13,880 nucleotides of DNA from NCBI GenBank assembly GCA_964393895.1, contig CAYMWP010000123.1, positions 1-13,880 on the forward strand. The letters are read 5' to 3'. The position numbers and the translations under genes were made by a program. Each line of letters opens with the position of its first letter. The first letter of the stretch is position 1. This stretch comes from B4-G1 sp964393895. GTDB taxonomy: Bacteria > Chloroflexota > Anaerolineae > B4-G1. Shown here piece after piece: positions 1-7,269 of the stretch. The notes under the pieces were generated by a model. That model ran no database searches, was not told the DNA's origin, and worked only from the letters and a program-made list of their open reading frames with translations.

Positions 1-191
1 TAGAGCAGCGTGACCTCGTCGCCCTCCTGCGCACCCATGCAGTCTATCTCGGCCGTTGGTTCTTCCGTTGGTTCCTCGGTTGGTTCCTCCGGCTTTTCCG
101 TCGGCACCTCGGTGGGTGTGGTGCAGGCTGCCAGCAGCATACTGGCTATCACCAACAACGATACTGCAATCAAACTTGTTCGCTTGAGCAT
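1..191 (-). CDS. ABC sugar transporter substrate-binding lipoprotein, N-terminal part (runs off the left edge)
   Basis: The minus strand from ATG at 191 encodes a secreted lipoprotein whose remainder lies outside the window. The 63 visible residues begin with a signal peptide (MLKR followed by a hydrophobic stretch) and a lipobox L20-A21-A22-C23. Signal peptidase II would cleave before Cys23, leaving the protein anchored by lipid on the outside of the membrane. Next comes a low-complexity linker with repeated E-E-P-T units (about residues 28-47) and the start of a folded domain (AQEGDEVTLL). Lipoproteins of this build next to a LacI regulator are usually the periplasmic-type binding proteins of carbohydrate ABC transporters; that role is inferred because the ligand-binding domain is missing. 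A strong AGGAGAG ribosome site lies at 196-202. The plus-strand reading frame over the same bases is a shadow. Confidence 0.72.
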   Translation of the reverse strand, partial: MLKRTSLIAVSLLVIASMLLAACTTPTEVPTEKPEEPTEEPTEEPTAEIDCMGAQEGDEVTLL

Positions 192-195
192 TTTT

Positions 196-202
196 CTCTC
201 CT
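196..202 (-). promoter_or_regulatory. Ribosome binding site of the lipoprotein gene
   Basis: AGGAGAG on the minus strand, 4 nt before the ATG at 191, fixes the start of the lipoprotein. The 168-nt gap between this gene and lacI (192-359) holds no gene. It contains a 9-bp direct repeat CAGTTGATA at 307-315 and 319-327. I see no clear consensus promoter there, so co-transcription with lacI or a regulated weak promoter are both possible. Confidence 0.6.
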
Positions 203-359
203 TTTTGTTATTTCGATTCAAACAGACTTGGAAACTCTAGTTCCTGCAATGGTGATCCTTATGTTTGCTTATTCCATCACCTCCCTTGCTATCTTGGGGT
301 TGAGTTCAGTTGATAGAGCAGTTGATAAGTAGTGCGAATTCCATCCTAGATTTTCGTTC

Positions 360-1403
360 TCAAGAGTGAACCGAGTTCGTGGTCATTGCTCCACATGACT
401 CTCGAATCACTAAAACGGTATCCAGCAACACCTGGGCTCTGTTGAGGGTATCCTGTTCGATGATACGGATGAGAAGCTCGGTCGCGCTCCACCCCAGCCC
501 AAAGGTGGGCACCTGCACCGTGGTCAAGGCTGGCGTGATAAAGCGGGCAGCGGTGATGTCGTCAAAGCCGACGACGGCCATATCATCCGGCACACGCACT
601 CCCCTTTCGCGAAGAGTCCGCAAAGCTCCCAGCGCCACCATGTCGCTGGCGATAAAGACGGCCGACGGAGGTTCGTCTGGCGCCAGCATTGCCTCCATAG
701 CGGCCTGGCCGCTTTCTTCGTCAAAGTTACCGTATTGCACCAGGCTCTCGTCGTAAGAGAAACCGGCCTGTTCCAAAGCCTGGCAATAGCCGTCCAGTCG
801 CAGGCGGCTGGCAGTGTAGGCCAGTGGTGCGTTGGTGATCATCCCGATGCGGCGGTGGCCCAATGCGAGAAGATGCTCCACCGCCATAGTTGCGCCGCGC
901 ACGTTATCCACGTCTACGGAAGGAATGTCAGTGCCTGGCAAATGACCGTGAAGAATGATAGGAAAGCCTTCCTGGTGCAATTGGAGCAGATGCGGGTCAT
1001 CAAAGCGCGGGCCGGAGAGAATGAGACCGTCGGTATGGCGACCACGGGCCAGTTCCACGTAACTGTCCTCAGGGTCGTCAGGCTCAATGGGGCGAAAGAG
1101 AACGTGATAATCATAGTGACGAGCCGCGCGGGTGATACCCTGCAAAAGCCCCGGTAAGAAGGCGTCCCGATAGGTCGGATCAGGCCCGCGATGCCAGACG
1201 AGGGCGATGGTGGAGGTCTTGCCGCTGACCAAGCGGCGGGCCGCTGCGTCGGGATAATAGTTCAGACGGTGGGCCACGTCAAGGATGCGCTGGCGTGTCT
1301 CGGTACCGATTCGCACGTCGGGGATGTTGTTGAGTACGAGCGAGACAGTCGTGCGGGAGACACCAGCCTCTTCAGCGATCTGGTGCTGCGTGGGACGAGA
1401 CAT
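360..1403 (-). CDS. LacI/GalR-family transcriptional regulator
   Basis: This is a full-length (347 aa) sugar-responsive repressor. The N-terminus holds the LacI helix-turn-helix (about residues 6-26, Q-I-A-E-E-A-G-V-S-R-T-T-V-S-L-V-L-N), followed by the hinge helix (Y-P-D-A-A-A-R-R-L, about 50-58). Residues 62-335 form the periplasmic-binding-protein-like effector domain, with typical blocks such as D-G-L-I-L-S-G and V-V-G-F-D-D-I. Such proteins bind palindromic operators and release them, or tighten, when a sugar binds. Two matching palindromes lie directly downstream of its own promoter, which argues for autoregulation. The binding lipoprotein on the same strand downstream suggests it controls a carbohydrate uptake operon continuing beyond the left edge. 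The effector sugar cannot be read from the sequence. GGAAGGG about 6 nt before ATG 1403 is the ribosome site. Confidence 0.93.
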   Translation of the reverse strand: MSRPTQHQIAEEAGVSRTTVSLVLNNIPDVRIGTETRQRILDVAHRLNYYPDAAARRLVSGKTSTIALVWHRGPDPTYRDAFLPGLLQGITRAARHYDYHVLFRPIEPDDPEDSYVELARGRHTDGLILSGPRFDDPHLLQLHQEGFPIILHGHLPGTDIPSVDVDNVRGATMAVEHLLALGHRRIGMITNAPLAYTASRLRLDGYCQALEQAGFSYDESLVQYGNFDEESGQAAMEAMLAPDEPPSAVFIASDMVALGALRTLRERGVRVPDDMAVVGFDDITAARFITPALTTVQVPTFGLGWSATELLIRIIEQDTLNRAQVLLDTVLVIRESCGAMTTNSVHS

Positions 1404-1435
1404 TGGTTACCCTTCCGTCAATGTTAGCAAATCAA

Positions 1436-1461
1436 GTAACGCGCGTTACTAACACGTGTTA
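1436..1461. promoter_or_regulatory. Tandem LacI-type operators O1 (1450-1461) and O2 (1436-1449)
   Basis: O2 is the perfect 14-bp palindrome GTAACGCGCGTTAC. O1 is the perfect 12-bp palindrome TAACACGTGTTA. They abut and share TAAC-N4-GTTA arms around a central CG, the hallmark of LacI/GalR operators. They cover the predicted transcription start of lacI, so bound repressor would block its own promoter. They could also affect the divergent phosphatase, whose promoter lies about 245 bp away. Binding by this particular LacI is inferred from position. Confidence 0.8.
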
Positions 1462-1463
1462 CC

Positions 1464-1492
1464 ATTATAGCAGAAAACGGTGAGAATGTCAA
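1464..1492 (-). promoter_or_regulatory. Consensus sigma-70 promoter of lacI
   Basis: On the minus strand, TTGACA (1492-1487) and TATAAT (1469-1464) are separated by exactly 17 nt, so both hexamers and the spacing are perfect consensus. Transcription would start near 1457, inside the downstream operator palindromes. Confidence 0.88.
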
Positions 1493-1548
1493 TAAGGAAA
1501 AACTTGTCCAAAGGCCAATGGTAAGTGTTCAGGTCATTCGTGTTGTCA

Positions 1549-1648
1549 ACCACAAAGAGCACGAAGGGCACCAAGCAAGCAGCACAGCTATGACGTTTTT
1601 ACCAGGTTATGTGGCTATTTGTGGCTTTACCTTTGTGTCCTTTGTGGT
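1549..1648. repeat. Imperfect inverted repeat (ACCACAAAG element) in the lacI-phosphatase gap
   Basis: ACCACAAAG at 1549-1557 is the exact inverse of CTTTGTGGT at 1640-1648, and the arms continue inwards with about 7 of 10 matches. Short 'ACCACAAAG..CACGAAG' inverted elements are common dispersed repeats in environmental genomes. The open reading frame through this element (from 1518) gives peptide that looks like translated repeat, so I exclude it from the phosphatase gene. The rest of the 1404-1739 gap holds the promoters and operators listed separately. Confidence 0.6.
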
Positions 1649-1704
1649 AAATAAACATCCCCCTGAATGCTTACCACTTTTGAACTTGGACCAGCCAGGG
1701 CCAA

Positions 1705-1733
1705 GTGACAAACCGGCGCGAACCTGGTATACT
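1705..1733 (+). promoter_or_regulatory. Promoter of the phosphatase gene
   Basis: GTGACA (1705-1710, 5 of 6 matches to TTGACA) and TATACT (1728-1733) are separated by 17 nt. The expected start of transcription, about 7 nt past the -10 box, coincides with the GTG at 1740. The mRNA may therefore be leaderless or nearly so. Confidence 0.6.
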
Positions 1734-1739
1734 AACCGA

Positions 1740-3473
1740 GTGGACTCTATAACGTCTACCTGGTTTGCGCGGCGCATCCTCGACCTCGTCGGTGCGCTGA
1801 CCGACGCTTACTACACGCGCAAATACGGCGCCATGGCCCGGCGCCTGGGCCGGGAGGATATCGGCTCGGAACAGGAGCGGGGATTCATCATCATCCAGAT
1901 TGACGGGCTTTCCTACGACCATTTGATACAGGCGGTGGCTGGCGGCTATATGCCCTACCTGGGACGATTGCTGGCCGAGCATCGCCTGACCGTGGCTCCC
2001 TGGCGCTGCGGGCTGCCCAGCACAACGCCGGCCGTCCAGGCCGGGATCATGTTCGGCAACCGCTTTGACATCCCCGGTTTCCGCTGGTACGAAAAAGAGC
2101 TAGGGCGGGTGATGACGGCCAAGTGGCCTGACCGGGTTCGGGCCGTGCGCGCTCGCATCAGCCGGGGCCGCCCAGGCATCCTGCGCGGCGGTTCCTGCTA
2201 CGTCAGCATATTCGATGGCGACGCGGACCTGGCGCTTTTCACGCTCAGTACGCTTCACCGGCAGCGATTTTTCGAGAGCGTGCGCGGAATGGGGCTGTTT
2301 CTCCTGTTCCTTTTCAGCCCGTTCCGCATGCTGCGCCTGCTGGGGTTGACCATCTCGAGCTACCTGGCCGGGCTGGGTCGCCGCCTGATCGCCCTGGCAC
2401 GGCCCAGCGTCATCAACCCCTTTGATCTCTTTTCTCCCCTGCTGCACGCGGTCAGCGACACGCTCCTAACCGAGGCACAGACCTTTGGCGTGATGCTGGA
2501 CATTTACCGCTGCGTGCCGGCCATTTACGCCAACTATAACAGTTACGACGAGGTGGCCCACAAGATGGGGCCGGACCACTGGTCCGCTTTCCGCGTGCTG
2601 CGCGGCGTGGACAGGCGCATTCGGCAGATCAACCGCATGCGCACCCGCTACCGGCGGCGGGAGTACGATCTCTACGTCATCTCCGACCACGGCAACACGC
2701 CTTCAGTACCCTTCAGTTGGCGCAACGGGGTTACTCTGGGAGAATATATCTCTGCTCAGACCGGCAGAGAGTTTTCGGTGGATGAACGGGCCGAAGCATA
2801 CGCGCACTCGGCGGACAAGATGAACTATTTGTTGGACGAGTTGCGGGGTCTGGAACATCGCCTGACGCCTCGTATGCGCCGGGCGCTGTCGCCTATCCGG
2901 CAGTACCTGAGACAGCGCGTGCTTTCGGGGACGGAGTGGGATTACGATCTGGAACGGCAACGGGACGTCGTCGTCTCTGCCTCTGGCCCGTTGGCCCACG
3001 TCTACTTCAACGTCAGCCCACGTCCGCTCGACCTGATCGAAGTGATGCTGTTGTACCCCCAGTTACTCGATAGCCTGCTCGCCGAGCCTGGGATCGGAGC
3101 CATCGTCGGACGGGCCGGTGAGAGGATGGTGGTGTTGGGGCAACGAGGGGGCGCGCTGGTTTGGGGAGAGGGAGGCGAGTTGGTGGAGCAGCCTCACCCG
3201 TTGGCGCCGTTCGGAGACGTGGCTTATGCCGCCGCCCAACTCCACCATTTGGCCCATTTTCCCCACTCCGGCGACCTGATCGCGCTGGGGGCGCTGGAGC
3301 CAGATGGCAGGGTCGTGGCTTTCGAAGAGCAGGCGGCGACCCACGGCGGACTAGGTGGCCCGCAGTTGCGATCCTTCGTCGCCTGGCCGCCAGAGCGCCC
3401 GCTGGCGCCGGAGGCGCTGAACGACGCGCAGGACTTTTATCCCTACTTTGCGTGCTACCTGTGTAATATGTGA
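1740..3473 (+). CDS. Alkaline phosphatase superfamily hydrolase (phosphodiesterase/nucleotide pyrophosphatase-like)
   Basis: This is a 577-residue metal-dependent hydrolase. Metal-binding and catalytic positions of the superfamily can be placed: D55 in I-D-G, the nucleophile candidates T95/T96 in P-S-T-T-P, D270 and H274 in S-Y-D-E-V-A-H, D316-H317 in S-D-H-G-N, and H535 in T-H-G-G near the C-terminus. A hydrophobic stretch (about residues 184-215, G-L-F-L-L-F-L-F onwards) between these motifs may associate with the membrane. The frame stays open upstream to 1518, but those 74 codons run through a dispersed inverted repeat, so I start at GTG 1740. ATG 1831 is a possible alternative; no clear Shine-Dalgarno supports 1740. 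The substrate (nucleotide, phospholipid or glycan phosphate ester) cannot be told. The gene is divergent from lacI and convergent with korC; its TGA stop lies inside an inverted repeat. Confidence 0.82.
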   Translation: MDSITSTWFARRILDLVGALTDAYYTRKYGAMARRLGREDIGSEQERGFIIIQIDGLSYDHLIQAVAGGYMPYLGRLLAEHRLTVAPWRCGLPSTTPAVQAGIMFGNRFDIPGFRWYEKELGRVMTAKWPDRVRAVRARISRGRPGILRGGSCYVSIFDGDADLALFTLSTLHRQRFFESVRGMGLFLLFLFSPFRMLRLLGLTISSYLAGLGRRLIALARPSVINPFDLFSPLLHAVSDTLLTEAQTFGVMLDIYRCVPAIYANYNSYDEVAHKMGPDHWSAFRVLRGVDRRIRQINRMRTRYRRREYDLYVISDHGNTPSVPFSWRNGVTLGEYISAQTGREFSVDERAEAYAHSADKMNYLLDELRGLEHRLTPRMRRALSPIRQYLRQRVLSGTEWDYDLERQRDVVVSASGPLAHVYFNVSPRPLDLIEVMLLYPQLLDSLLAEPGIGAIVGRAGERMVVLGQRGGALVWGEGGELVEQPHPLAPFGDVAYAAAQLHHLAHFPHSGDLIALGALEPDGRVVAFEEQAATHGGLGGPQLRSFVAWPPERPLAPEALNDAQDFYPYFACYLCNM

Positions 3474-3523
3474 AACGTAATGCGTAAAGGCTCGCGGGCC
3501 AGTTCTCACGTTTTACGTTTCAC
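3470..3523. terminator. Inverted repeat between convergent genes, possible bidirectional terminator
   Basis: GTGAAACGTAA (3470-3480) is the perfect inverse of TTACGTTTCAC (3513-3523), an 11-bp stem with a 32-nt loop. It contains the stop codons of both the phosphatase (3471-3473) and korC (3506-3508). The stem is related to the GTSAAAC array at 10641-10724. No T-tract follows it closely, so termination activity is a guess from its position. Confidence 0.4.
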
Positions 3524-4057
3524 GTTCTCACGCTCTGCCGCCTCAAACCCCGCCGCCAGCGCCTTCAGATTGATCTCCTCCGTCCCGCGCGGGACGCGCT
3601 CCCGCACCGCCGCCTCCAGCGACTGGCGGGATACGACCCCCGTCATCCCAACCAATACTCCCAACCCGACCACGTTGGCGACGATCTCCCGCCCGACAAC
3701 CTCCCGCGCAATGGTGGTCAGCGAGGCGTGGACGGCCTGCGTCGTCGGCGCGCGGGTGACGTAGCTATCGTCCAGAATCAGCAAGCCCTCTTTGCCCATC
3801 TGCCCGCCATACTTGTCGCACGCTTCCTGGCTCATACAGAGCGTGACGTCCGGTTGGATCACCTTGGGGTAGTGGATCTCCTCGTCCGAGACCACCACCT
3901 CCGCCCGGCTGGCTCCTCCGCGCGCCTCCGGCCCGTAGGACTGGGACTGGACCACGTTCTTGCCGTCTCTGATCGCCGCCTCCGCCAGCAGGATACCGGC
4001 CAAAATAGCGCCCTGCCCGCCGGTGCCGGCCAGCCGTACCTCGTACCGCTCGCTCAT
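3506..4057 (-). CDS. korC: 2-oxoacid:ferredoxin oxidoreductase, gamma subunit
   Basis: This 183-aa subunit belongs to the Kor/Por/Vor family. It would complete the enzyme that decarboxylates a 2-oxoacid (probably 2-oxoglutarate) with coenzyme A and passes two electrons to ferredoxin in the cytoplasm. The family landmarks are G-T-G-G-Q-G (11-16) near the N-terminus and Y-G-P-E-A-R-G-G (41-48); P-D-V-T-L-C-M-S-Q follows at about 69-77. It overlaps korB by 4 nt (ATGA at 4057-4054), indicating translational coupling, and is the last gene of the operon. The C-terminal residues N-V-K-R-K-T come from the ACGTTT-type repeat that also forms its stop, so the tail may be recently altered. Confidence 0.93.
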   Translation of the reverse strand: MSERYEVRLAGTGGQGAILAGILLAEAAIRDGKNVVQSQSYGPEARGGASRAEVVVSDEEIHYPKVIQPDVTLCMSQEACDKYGGQMGKEGLLILDDSYVTRAPTTQAVHASLTTIAREVVGREIVANVVGLGVLVGMTGVVSRQSLEAAVRERVPRGTEEINLKALAAGFEAAERENVKRKT

Positions 4058-4923
4058 CGGGCCGCCTCCTTGGAAATCTGCTGTCCGGCAAGATGCTGGC
4101 GCGCTCGTTCTATGATCTGGTCGTAGAGCTGGGTGTATTCGGGAATGTCTCGATCTACGAACACGCCGCGCACGAGCTTGCCCTTCCTTTCTTCCTCGCT
4201 CATCTTTTCGTACTGCCTGTGCGTGACGCTCTGCTCCTTGAGGCGGCGCATCATATCGCTCGCCGTGCCCCAGCGGTTCAGGCGACCCAGCGTCGTGTGG
4301 CAGTAGCTCATCGCCTCGACCAGCGAGAACCCATCCTTGGCGATGGCCTGGGCAATATACTTTTCCAACTCCTTTACGTGGTAGACCGTGCTGCGGGCGA
4401 CAAAGGCAGCCCGCGCCGCCACCGCCAGCTCGGAGATGGGGAAAGGTTGCTCAATGTGGCCGTAGGGGGCGGTCGCCGCCAGCACGTCGGTGGGCGTGGT
4501 GGGCGAGTATTGGCCGCCCGTCATCCCATAGGTAGAGTTGTTGACCACGATGGCGGTCAGCCCGATGTTACGCCGGGCGGCGTGGATAAAGTGGTTGCCG
4601 CCGATAGCCAGCGCGTCGCCATCACCCATCACTACGATGATCTTCATCTCCGGGCGCACCATCTTTAGCCCGGTGGCAAAGGCCAGCGCCCGACCGTGGG
4701 TGGTGTGCATCGTGTTAAAGTCCACATAGACCGGCATACGTCCCGTGCAGCCGATGCCAGAGATCATTGCCACGTCGTTCTTGTCCAGTTGCAGGCTGTC
4801 CACCGCCCGGATAATAGCCCCAAGAACTATGCCGATCCCGCAGCCGGCGCACCAGACGTTGGGAAATTTCTTGTGGTGGCGCAGGTACTTTTCGTGTACC
4901 CGTGATTCGCGTGGTTGTTTCAT
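4054..4923 (-). CDS. korB: 2-oxoacid:ferredoxin oxidoreductase, beta subunit (thiamine diphosphate)
   Basis: This is the catalytic TPP-binding subunit (289 aa). The TPP/Mg motif is G100-D101-G102-D103 with N110 and N128-N129, followed by Y132-G-M-T-G-G-Q. Four cysteines, C25 and C28 (W-C-A-G-C-G), C59 (G-I-G-C-T) and C208 (Y-C-H-T), match the proximal [4Fe-4S] ligands of this family. H74-T-T-H-G-R-A is the usual block near the active site. KorB-type beta subunits of this length with a separate gamma subunit and small ferredoxin are normally 2-oxoglutarate or branched-chain 2-oxoacid enzymes; substrate choice cannot be settled by eye. It starts 6 nt after korA stops and overlaps korC by ATGA. 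Confidence 0.95.
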   Translation of the reverse strand: MKQPRESRVHEKYLRHHKKFPNVWCAGCGIGIVLGAIIRAVDSLQLDKNDVAMISGIGCTGRMPVYVDFNTMHTTHGRALAFATGLKMVRPEMKIIVVMGDGDALAIGGNHFIHAARRNIGLTAIVVNNSTYGMTGGQYSPTTPTDVLAATAPYGHIEQPFPISELAVAARAAFVARSTVYHVKELEKYIAQAIAKDGFSLVEAMSYCHTTLGRLNRWGTASDMMRRLKEQSVTHRQYEKMSEEERKGKLVRGVFVDRDIPEYTQLYDQIIERARQHLAGQQISKEAAR

Positions 4924-4929
4924 TACTCC

Positions 4930-6066
4930 CTACTCCCATTCCTCAATGGCCGCCAGTATCTCGGTTGGCTTGATCATCTCGCCATCCGCCCGGTTGACCC
5001 GGCGCACCTTATCCCGCCCCAGCACCCGCTCCACTTCCAGCGCCAGTTGGCCCAAATTCATCTCTGGGACTACGACGTGACGAGCCTGGGCGGCGGCCCG
5101 TTCCACCACTTCTTCGGCGAAAGGCCAGATCGTCTTGAGCTTGAGCAGACCGACCTTGCGCCCCCGTTCCCGCGCCATCCCGATCCCGTGACGGGCCGAA
5201 CGGGCCGTGGCTCCGTAGGCGATGACCACTACTTCGGCGTCCTCAATACCGTCCTCGTCGTAGAGCAGGATGTCCGAGAGGCTACGCTCGATCTTGCGAA
5301 AGATGCGTTCCAGCCAGGGCTGAACCTCGTCCAGCCGATTGGTCGGATATCCGCGCTCATCGTGGTGCAGGCCGGTGATGTGGTAACGATAGCCCTCCCC
5401 AAAGGGCACCAACGGCGGCACATCGCTGGGAAAATTGGCGTAGGGCTTGTACCACTCTGGCGGCACCGTCGTGCCCGTCCGCTCTACCCGCTCAACCGTG
5501 TCGTAATCGGGGAGAGCGACGCGCTCTCGCGTGTGACCGATCACCTCGTCCAGCAACAGGATGACGGGCGTGCAGTACCGCTCGGAAAAGTTGAACGCGC
5601 GCACCGTCAGGTCGAACGTCTCGCGGACGGATGACGGTGAGAGGGCGATGATGGGATGGTCGCCGTGGGTGCCCCAGCGGGCCTGCATCACGTCTCCCTG
5701 GGAGGGACTGGTGGGGCGGCCGGTGGAAGGCCCCAACCGCTGCACGTCCACGATGACACACGGTATCTCGGTCATCACCGCGTAGCCGATATTCTCCTGC
5801 ATCAGGCTAAAGCCGGGACCAGAGGTGGCGGTCAGCGATTTGGCCCCGCCCACCGAAGCGCCGATGACGGCGGCGATGGAACCGATCTCGTCCTCCATCT
5901 GGATGAACTTGCCCCCCACCTGGGGCAGCCGCCGGGCCAGCACCTCGGCGATCTCGGTGGCCGGTGTGATGGGGTATCCGGCGAAGAAGGTGCAGCCGGC
6001 GGCGATGGCCCCTTCGGCGCAGGCCTCGTCGCCCTGCATAAGTCTGGCGATTGGTTTCGCAGTCAT
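4930..6066 (-). CDS. korA: 2-oxoacid:ferredoxin oxidoreductase, alpha subunit
   Basis: This 378-aa subunit carries the pyrimidine-binding half of the TPP site (domains I and II). Family blocks are G-Y-P-I-T-P (30-35), the acidic Q-M-E-D-E-I-G-S (56-63), T-S-G-P-G-F-S-L-M (81-89), and G-P-S-T-G-R-P-T (112-119). Y-P-I-T-P and the S-G-P-G-F loop contact the substrate and cofactor in characterised homologues. The C-terminal part (about 280-378) is the transketolase C-terminal-like domain. No gamma domain is fused, which fits the separate korC. ATGA overlap with korD at 6063-6066 implies translational coupling. Its stop is TAG, unlike the TGA used by most genes here. Confidence 0.95.
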   Translation of the reverse strand: MTAKPIARLMQGDEACAEGAIAAGCTFFAGYPITPATEIAEVLARRLPQVGGKFIQMEDEIGSIAAVIGASVGGAKSLTATSGPGFSLMQENIGYAVMTEIPCVIVDVQRLGPSTGRPTSPSQGDVMQARWGTHGDHPIIALSPSSVRETFDLTVRAFNFSERYCTPVILLLDEVIGHTRERVALPDYDTVERVERTGTTVPPEWYKPYANFPSDVPPLVPFGEGYRYHITGLHHDERGYPTNRLDEVQPWLERIFRKIERSLSDILLYDEDGIEDAEVVVIAYGATARSARHGIGMARERGRKVGLLKLKTIWPFAEEVVERAAAQARHVVVPEMNLGQLALEVERVLGRDKVRRVNRADGEMIKPTEILAAIEEWE

Positions 6067-6326
6067 GCCGTCCCCTCCTCCGGCTCAATATCAACCACAA
6101 AGATGGCAAAGTCCGGGCAGTGCAACTCGCACCAGCGGCAGGCGGTGCACTTTTCCGGATGGGCCACGATGACGCTCCCGCCGTTGCCCTGTTCCTCCAA
6201 CACCTTGGTCGGGCAGAACTCGACACACAGCCCGCAGCCCTTGCACCAATTAGGAAAGACGGTCACGCGACCGCGCGGCATTTTTCGTTTTTTCTTCCTT
6301 ACGTTCTCTGAATCGTCTGCACTCAC
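6063..6326 (-). CDS. korD: 2-oxoacid:ferredoxin oxidoreductase, ferredoxin-like delta subunit (2x[4Fe-4S])
   Basis: This is a small (87 aa) iron-sulfur protein with two complete C-x2-C-x2-C-x3-C-P motifs: C28, C31, C34, C38 and C60, C63, C66, C70. It would carry electrons from the TPP/FeS core to external ferredoxin. The N-terminal 17 residues are charged (K-K-K-R-K), with the usual M-P-R-G-R-V only at residue 18, so an internal ATG at 6275 is an alternative start. I keep GTG 6326 because a full AGGAGGT (6344-6338) precedes it, though the spacer is a rather long 11 nt. It is the first gene of the kor operon. Confidence 0.9.
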   Translation of the reverse strand: MSADDSENVRKKKRKMPRGRVTVFPNWCKGCGLCVEFCPTKVLEEQGNGGSVIVAHPEKCTACRWCELHCPDFAIFVVDIEPEEGTA

Positions 6327-6358
6327 TGGTTTATTTGACCTCCTTCAGAGTTGCCGCC

Positions 6359-6387
6359 ATTATCCTACAGAGCCGCATTTTTGACCA
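6359..6387 (-). promoter_or_regulatory. Candidate promoter of the kor operon with flanking inverted repeat
   Basis: On the minus strand, TGGTCA (6387-6382, 4 of 6) and GATAAT (6364-6359, 5 of 6) are 17 nt apart, giving a leader of about 26 nt that includes AGGAGGT at 6344-6338. CCGCAT (6373-6378) and ATGCGG (6407-6412) form an inverted repeat around the -35 side, with a small GTAC-CATTT-GTAC hairpin between them. They could be a regulator site. Confidence 0.45.
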
Positions 6388-6501
6388 GTACCATTTGTAC
6401 GACCCGATGCGGTGATGTTTGTCAGGTGTTGGCAAACAGAGACCCTAAAGTTTTGAGACCTTTAGTGCTTGTTAAGAAGTAACTGCTCAGCCCGGTCTTG
6501 T

Positions 6502-6619
6502 GACACAGAGTTTCACAGGGCATTTCACAGAGAAACACGGAGAAAAAGGTATTTTTGTTGTATTCTCTGTGAATCTCTGCCTTCTCAGTCGGATGTAGTT
6601 TATCCGCGTTCTCTGTGTC
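6502..6619. repeat. Nested inverted repeat (CACAGAG element)
   Basis: GACACAGAG (6502-6510) pairs with CTCTGTGTC (6611-6619). Inside it, TTCACAGAGAA (6524-6534) pairs with TTCTCTGTGAA (6563-6573), both perfect. It looks like a dispersed MITE- or REP-like element with no coding content. The short frames crossing it are repeat translations. Confidence 0.6.
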
Positions 6620-6666
6620 CAAACCAGCCTGGGCAGGTATCATCTCAATAAACCGGGGTAATGTAA

Positions 6667-6685
6667 GGCGGAATGCCATTCCGCC
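6667..6685. repeat. Short perfect hairpin
   Basis: GGCGGAAT-GCC-ATTCCGCC forms an 8-bp perfect stem with a 3-nt loop. It sits between two larger inverted repeats and is probably another small dispersed element; no T-tract makes it a terminator. Confidence 0.55.
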
Positions 6686-6728
6686 CTACTTTTCCCGCAA
6701 CTTTTTCCACCTGTGCAGTTAAATCGTT

Positions 6729-6805
6729 GGACACGGACGAACACAGATTTCACGGATACAGTCTCGATAAAAATCCGTGAGCAAAGCCCGTGTTTGTCCG
6801 TGTCC
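6729..6805. repeat. 77-bp inverted repeat (ACACGGAC element)
   Basis: GGACACGGAC (6729-6738) pairs with GTCCGTGTCC (6796-6805), and inner arms CACGGAT (6751-6757) pair with ATCCGTG (6773-6779). The whole element can fold as an imperfect stem. It has no coding content and resembles a small non-autonomous repeat. Confidence 0.6.
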
Positions 6806-6862
6806 CGATAGAAAAATAGAACGCGGCCGTTCTAATTGCACAGGTCGAAATCTGTCTGCCGA

Positions 6863-6947
6863 GTCCTTCGCTTGCGCTCAGGATAAACTCCGCGAAGCAT
6901 CTCATTCCTGGCTTGAGAGACGAGATTCTTCGCTCCGCTCAGAATGA
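6863..6947. repeat. Imperfect direct repeat with TTCGCT..GCTCAG core
   Basis: Two copies of a roughly 22-bp motif occur at about 6863-6884 (TCCTTCGCTTGCGCTCAGGA) and 6924-6947 (ATTCTTCGCTCCGCTCAGAA). This motif type is a frequent dispersed repeat in environmental bacterial genomes. Nothing else is visible from 6327 to 7044 besides the kor promoter and the repeats listed. Confidence 0.5.
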
Positions 6948-7044
6948 CGTTGACCCTGGCGGTTTGAGGCGCAGCTTTGCTGGAAACCAGGTTTCAATGC
7001 CTCCAGTAGTGTGGGGGTGCAACTCTACGCCGACCGTTTGTATC

Positions 7045-7206
7045 TTACAGTGCCAGGGCGCGGAGCAGGCGTTGATTGACCTGTTCCATATCTGTCGGGG
7101 TCAGCGCGCCGATGCGATGGAGCATGCGCACGGGGTCGAGCGTGAACAGCACGGGCTTGAGCGCCGAAGGGTGGCGCAACCCGGCTGCGCGACAGTCGTT
7201 CAGCAT
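7045..7206 (-). pseudogene. C-terminal remnant of a MazF/PemK-type toxin
   Basis: The minus strand carries 53 codons ending in TAA that resemble the tail of MazF/PemK-type endoribonuclease toxins: D-C-R-A-A-G-L-R-H-P-S-A-L-K-P, then F-T-L-D, then R-I-G-A-L-T-P-T-D-M and a final L-L-R-A-L-A-L. The N-terminal RNA-binding and catalytic part is absent. Upstream bases on this strand are the antisense of the antitoxin gene, so the frame continuing to 7497 is a shadow. The fragment ends exactly where the -35 box of the antitoxin promoter begins. It is judged non-functional. The family call rests on remembered family patterns, not on a search. Confidence 0.45.
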
Positions 7207-7234
7207 TGACACTGGCGAGCAAGCATAGTATACT
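7206..7234 (+). promoter_or_regulatory. Promoter of the antitoxin-toxin operon
   Basis: TTGACA (7206-7211) and TATACT (7229-7234) are 17 nt apart: perfect -35, 5-of-6 -10, optimal spacing. The start would be near 7241, with a 29-nt leader and a GGAGGGAG ribosome site before ATG 7270. Confidence 0.82.
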
Positions 7235-7269
7235 ACATTTGCATTAAGCAGAGTGATGGAGGGAGAACA

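Noticed and set aside
1518..1739. N-terminal extension of the phosphatase frame
   Set aside because: It runs through the 1549-1648 inverted repeat, and a good promoter lies inside it, just before GTG 1740.
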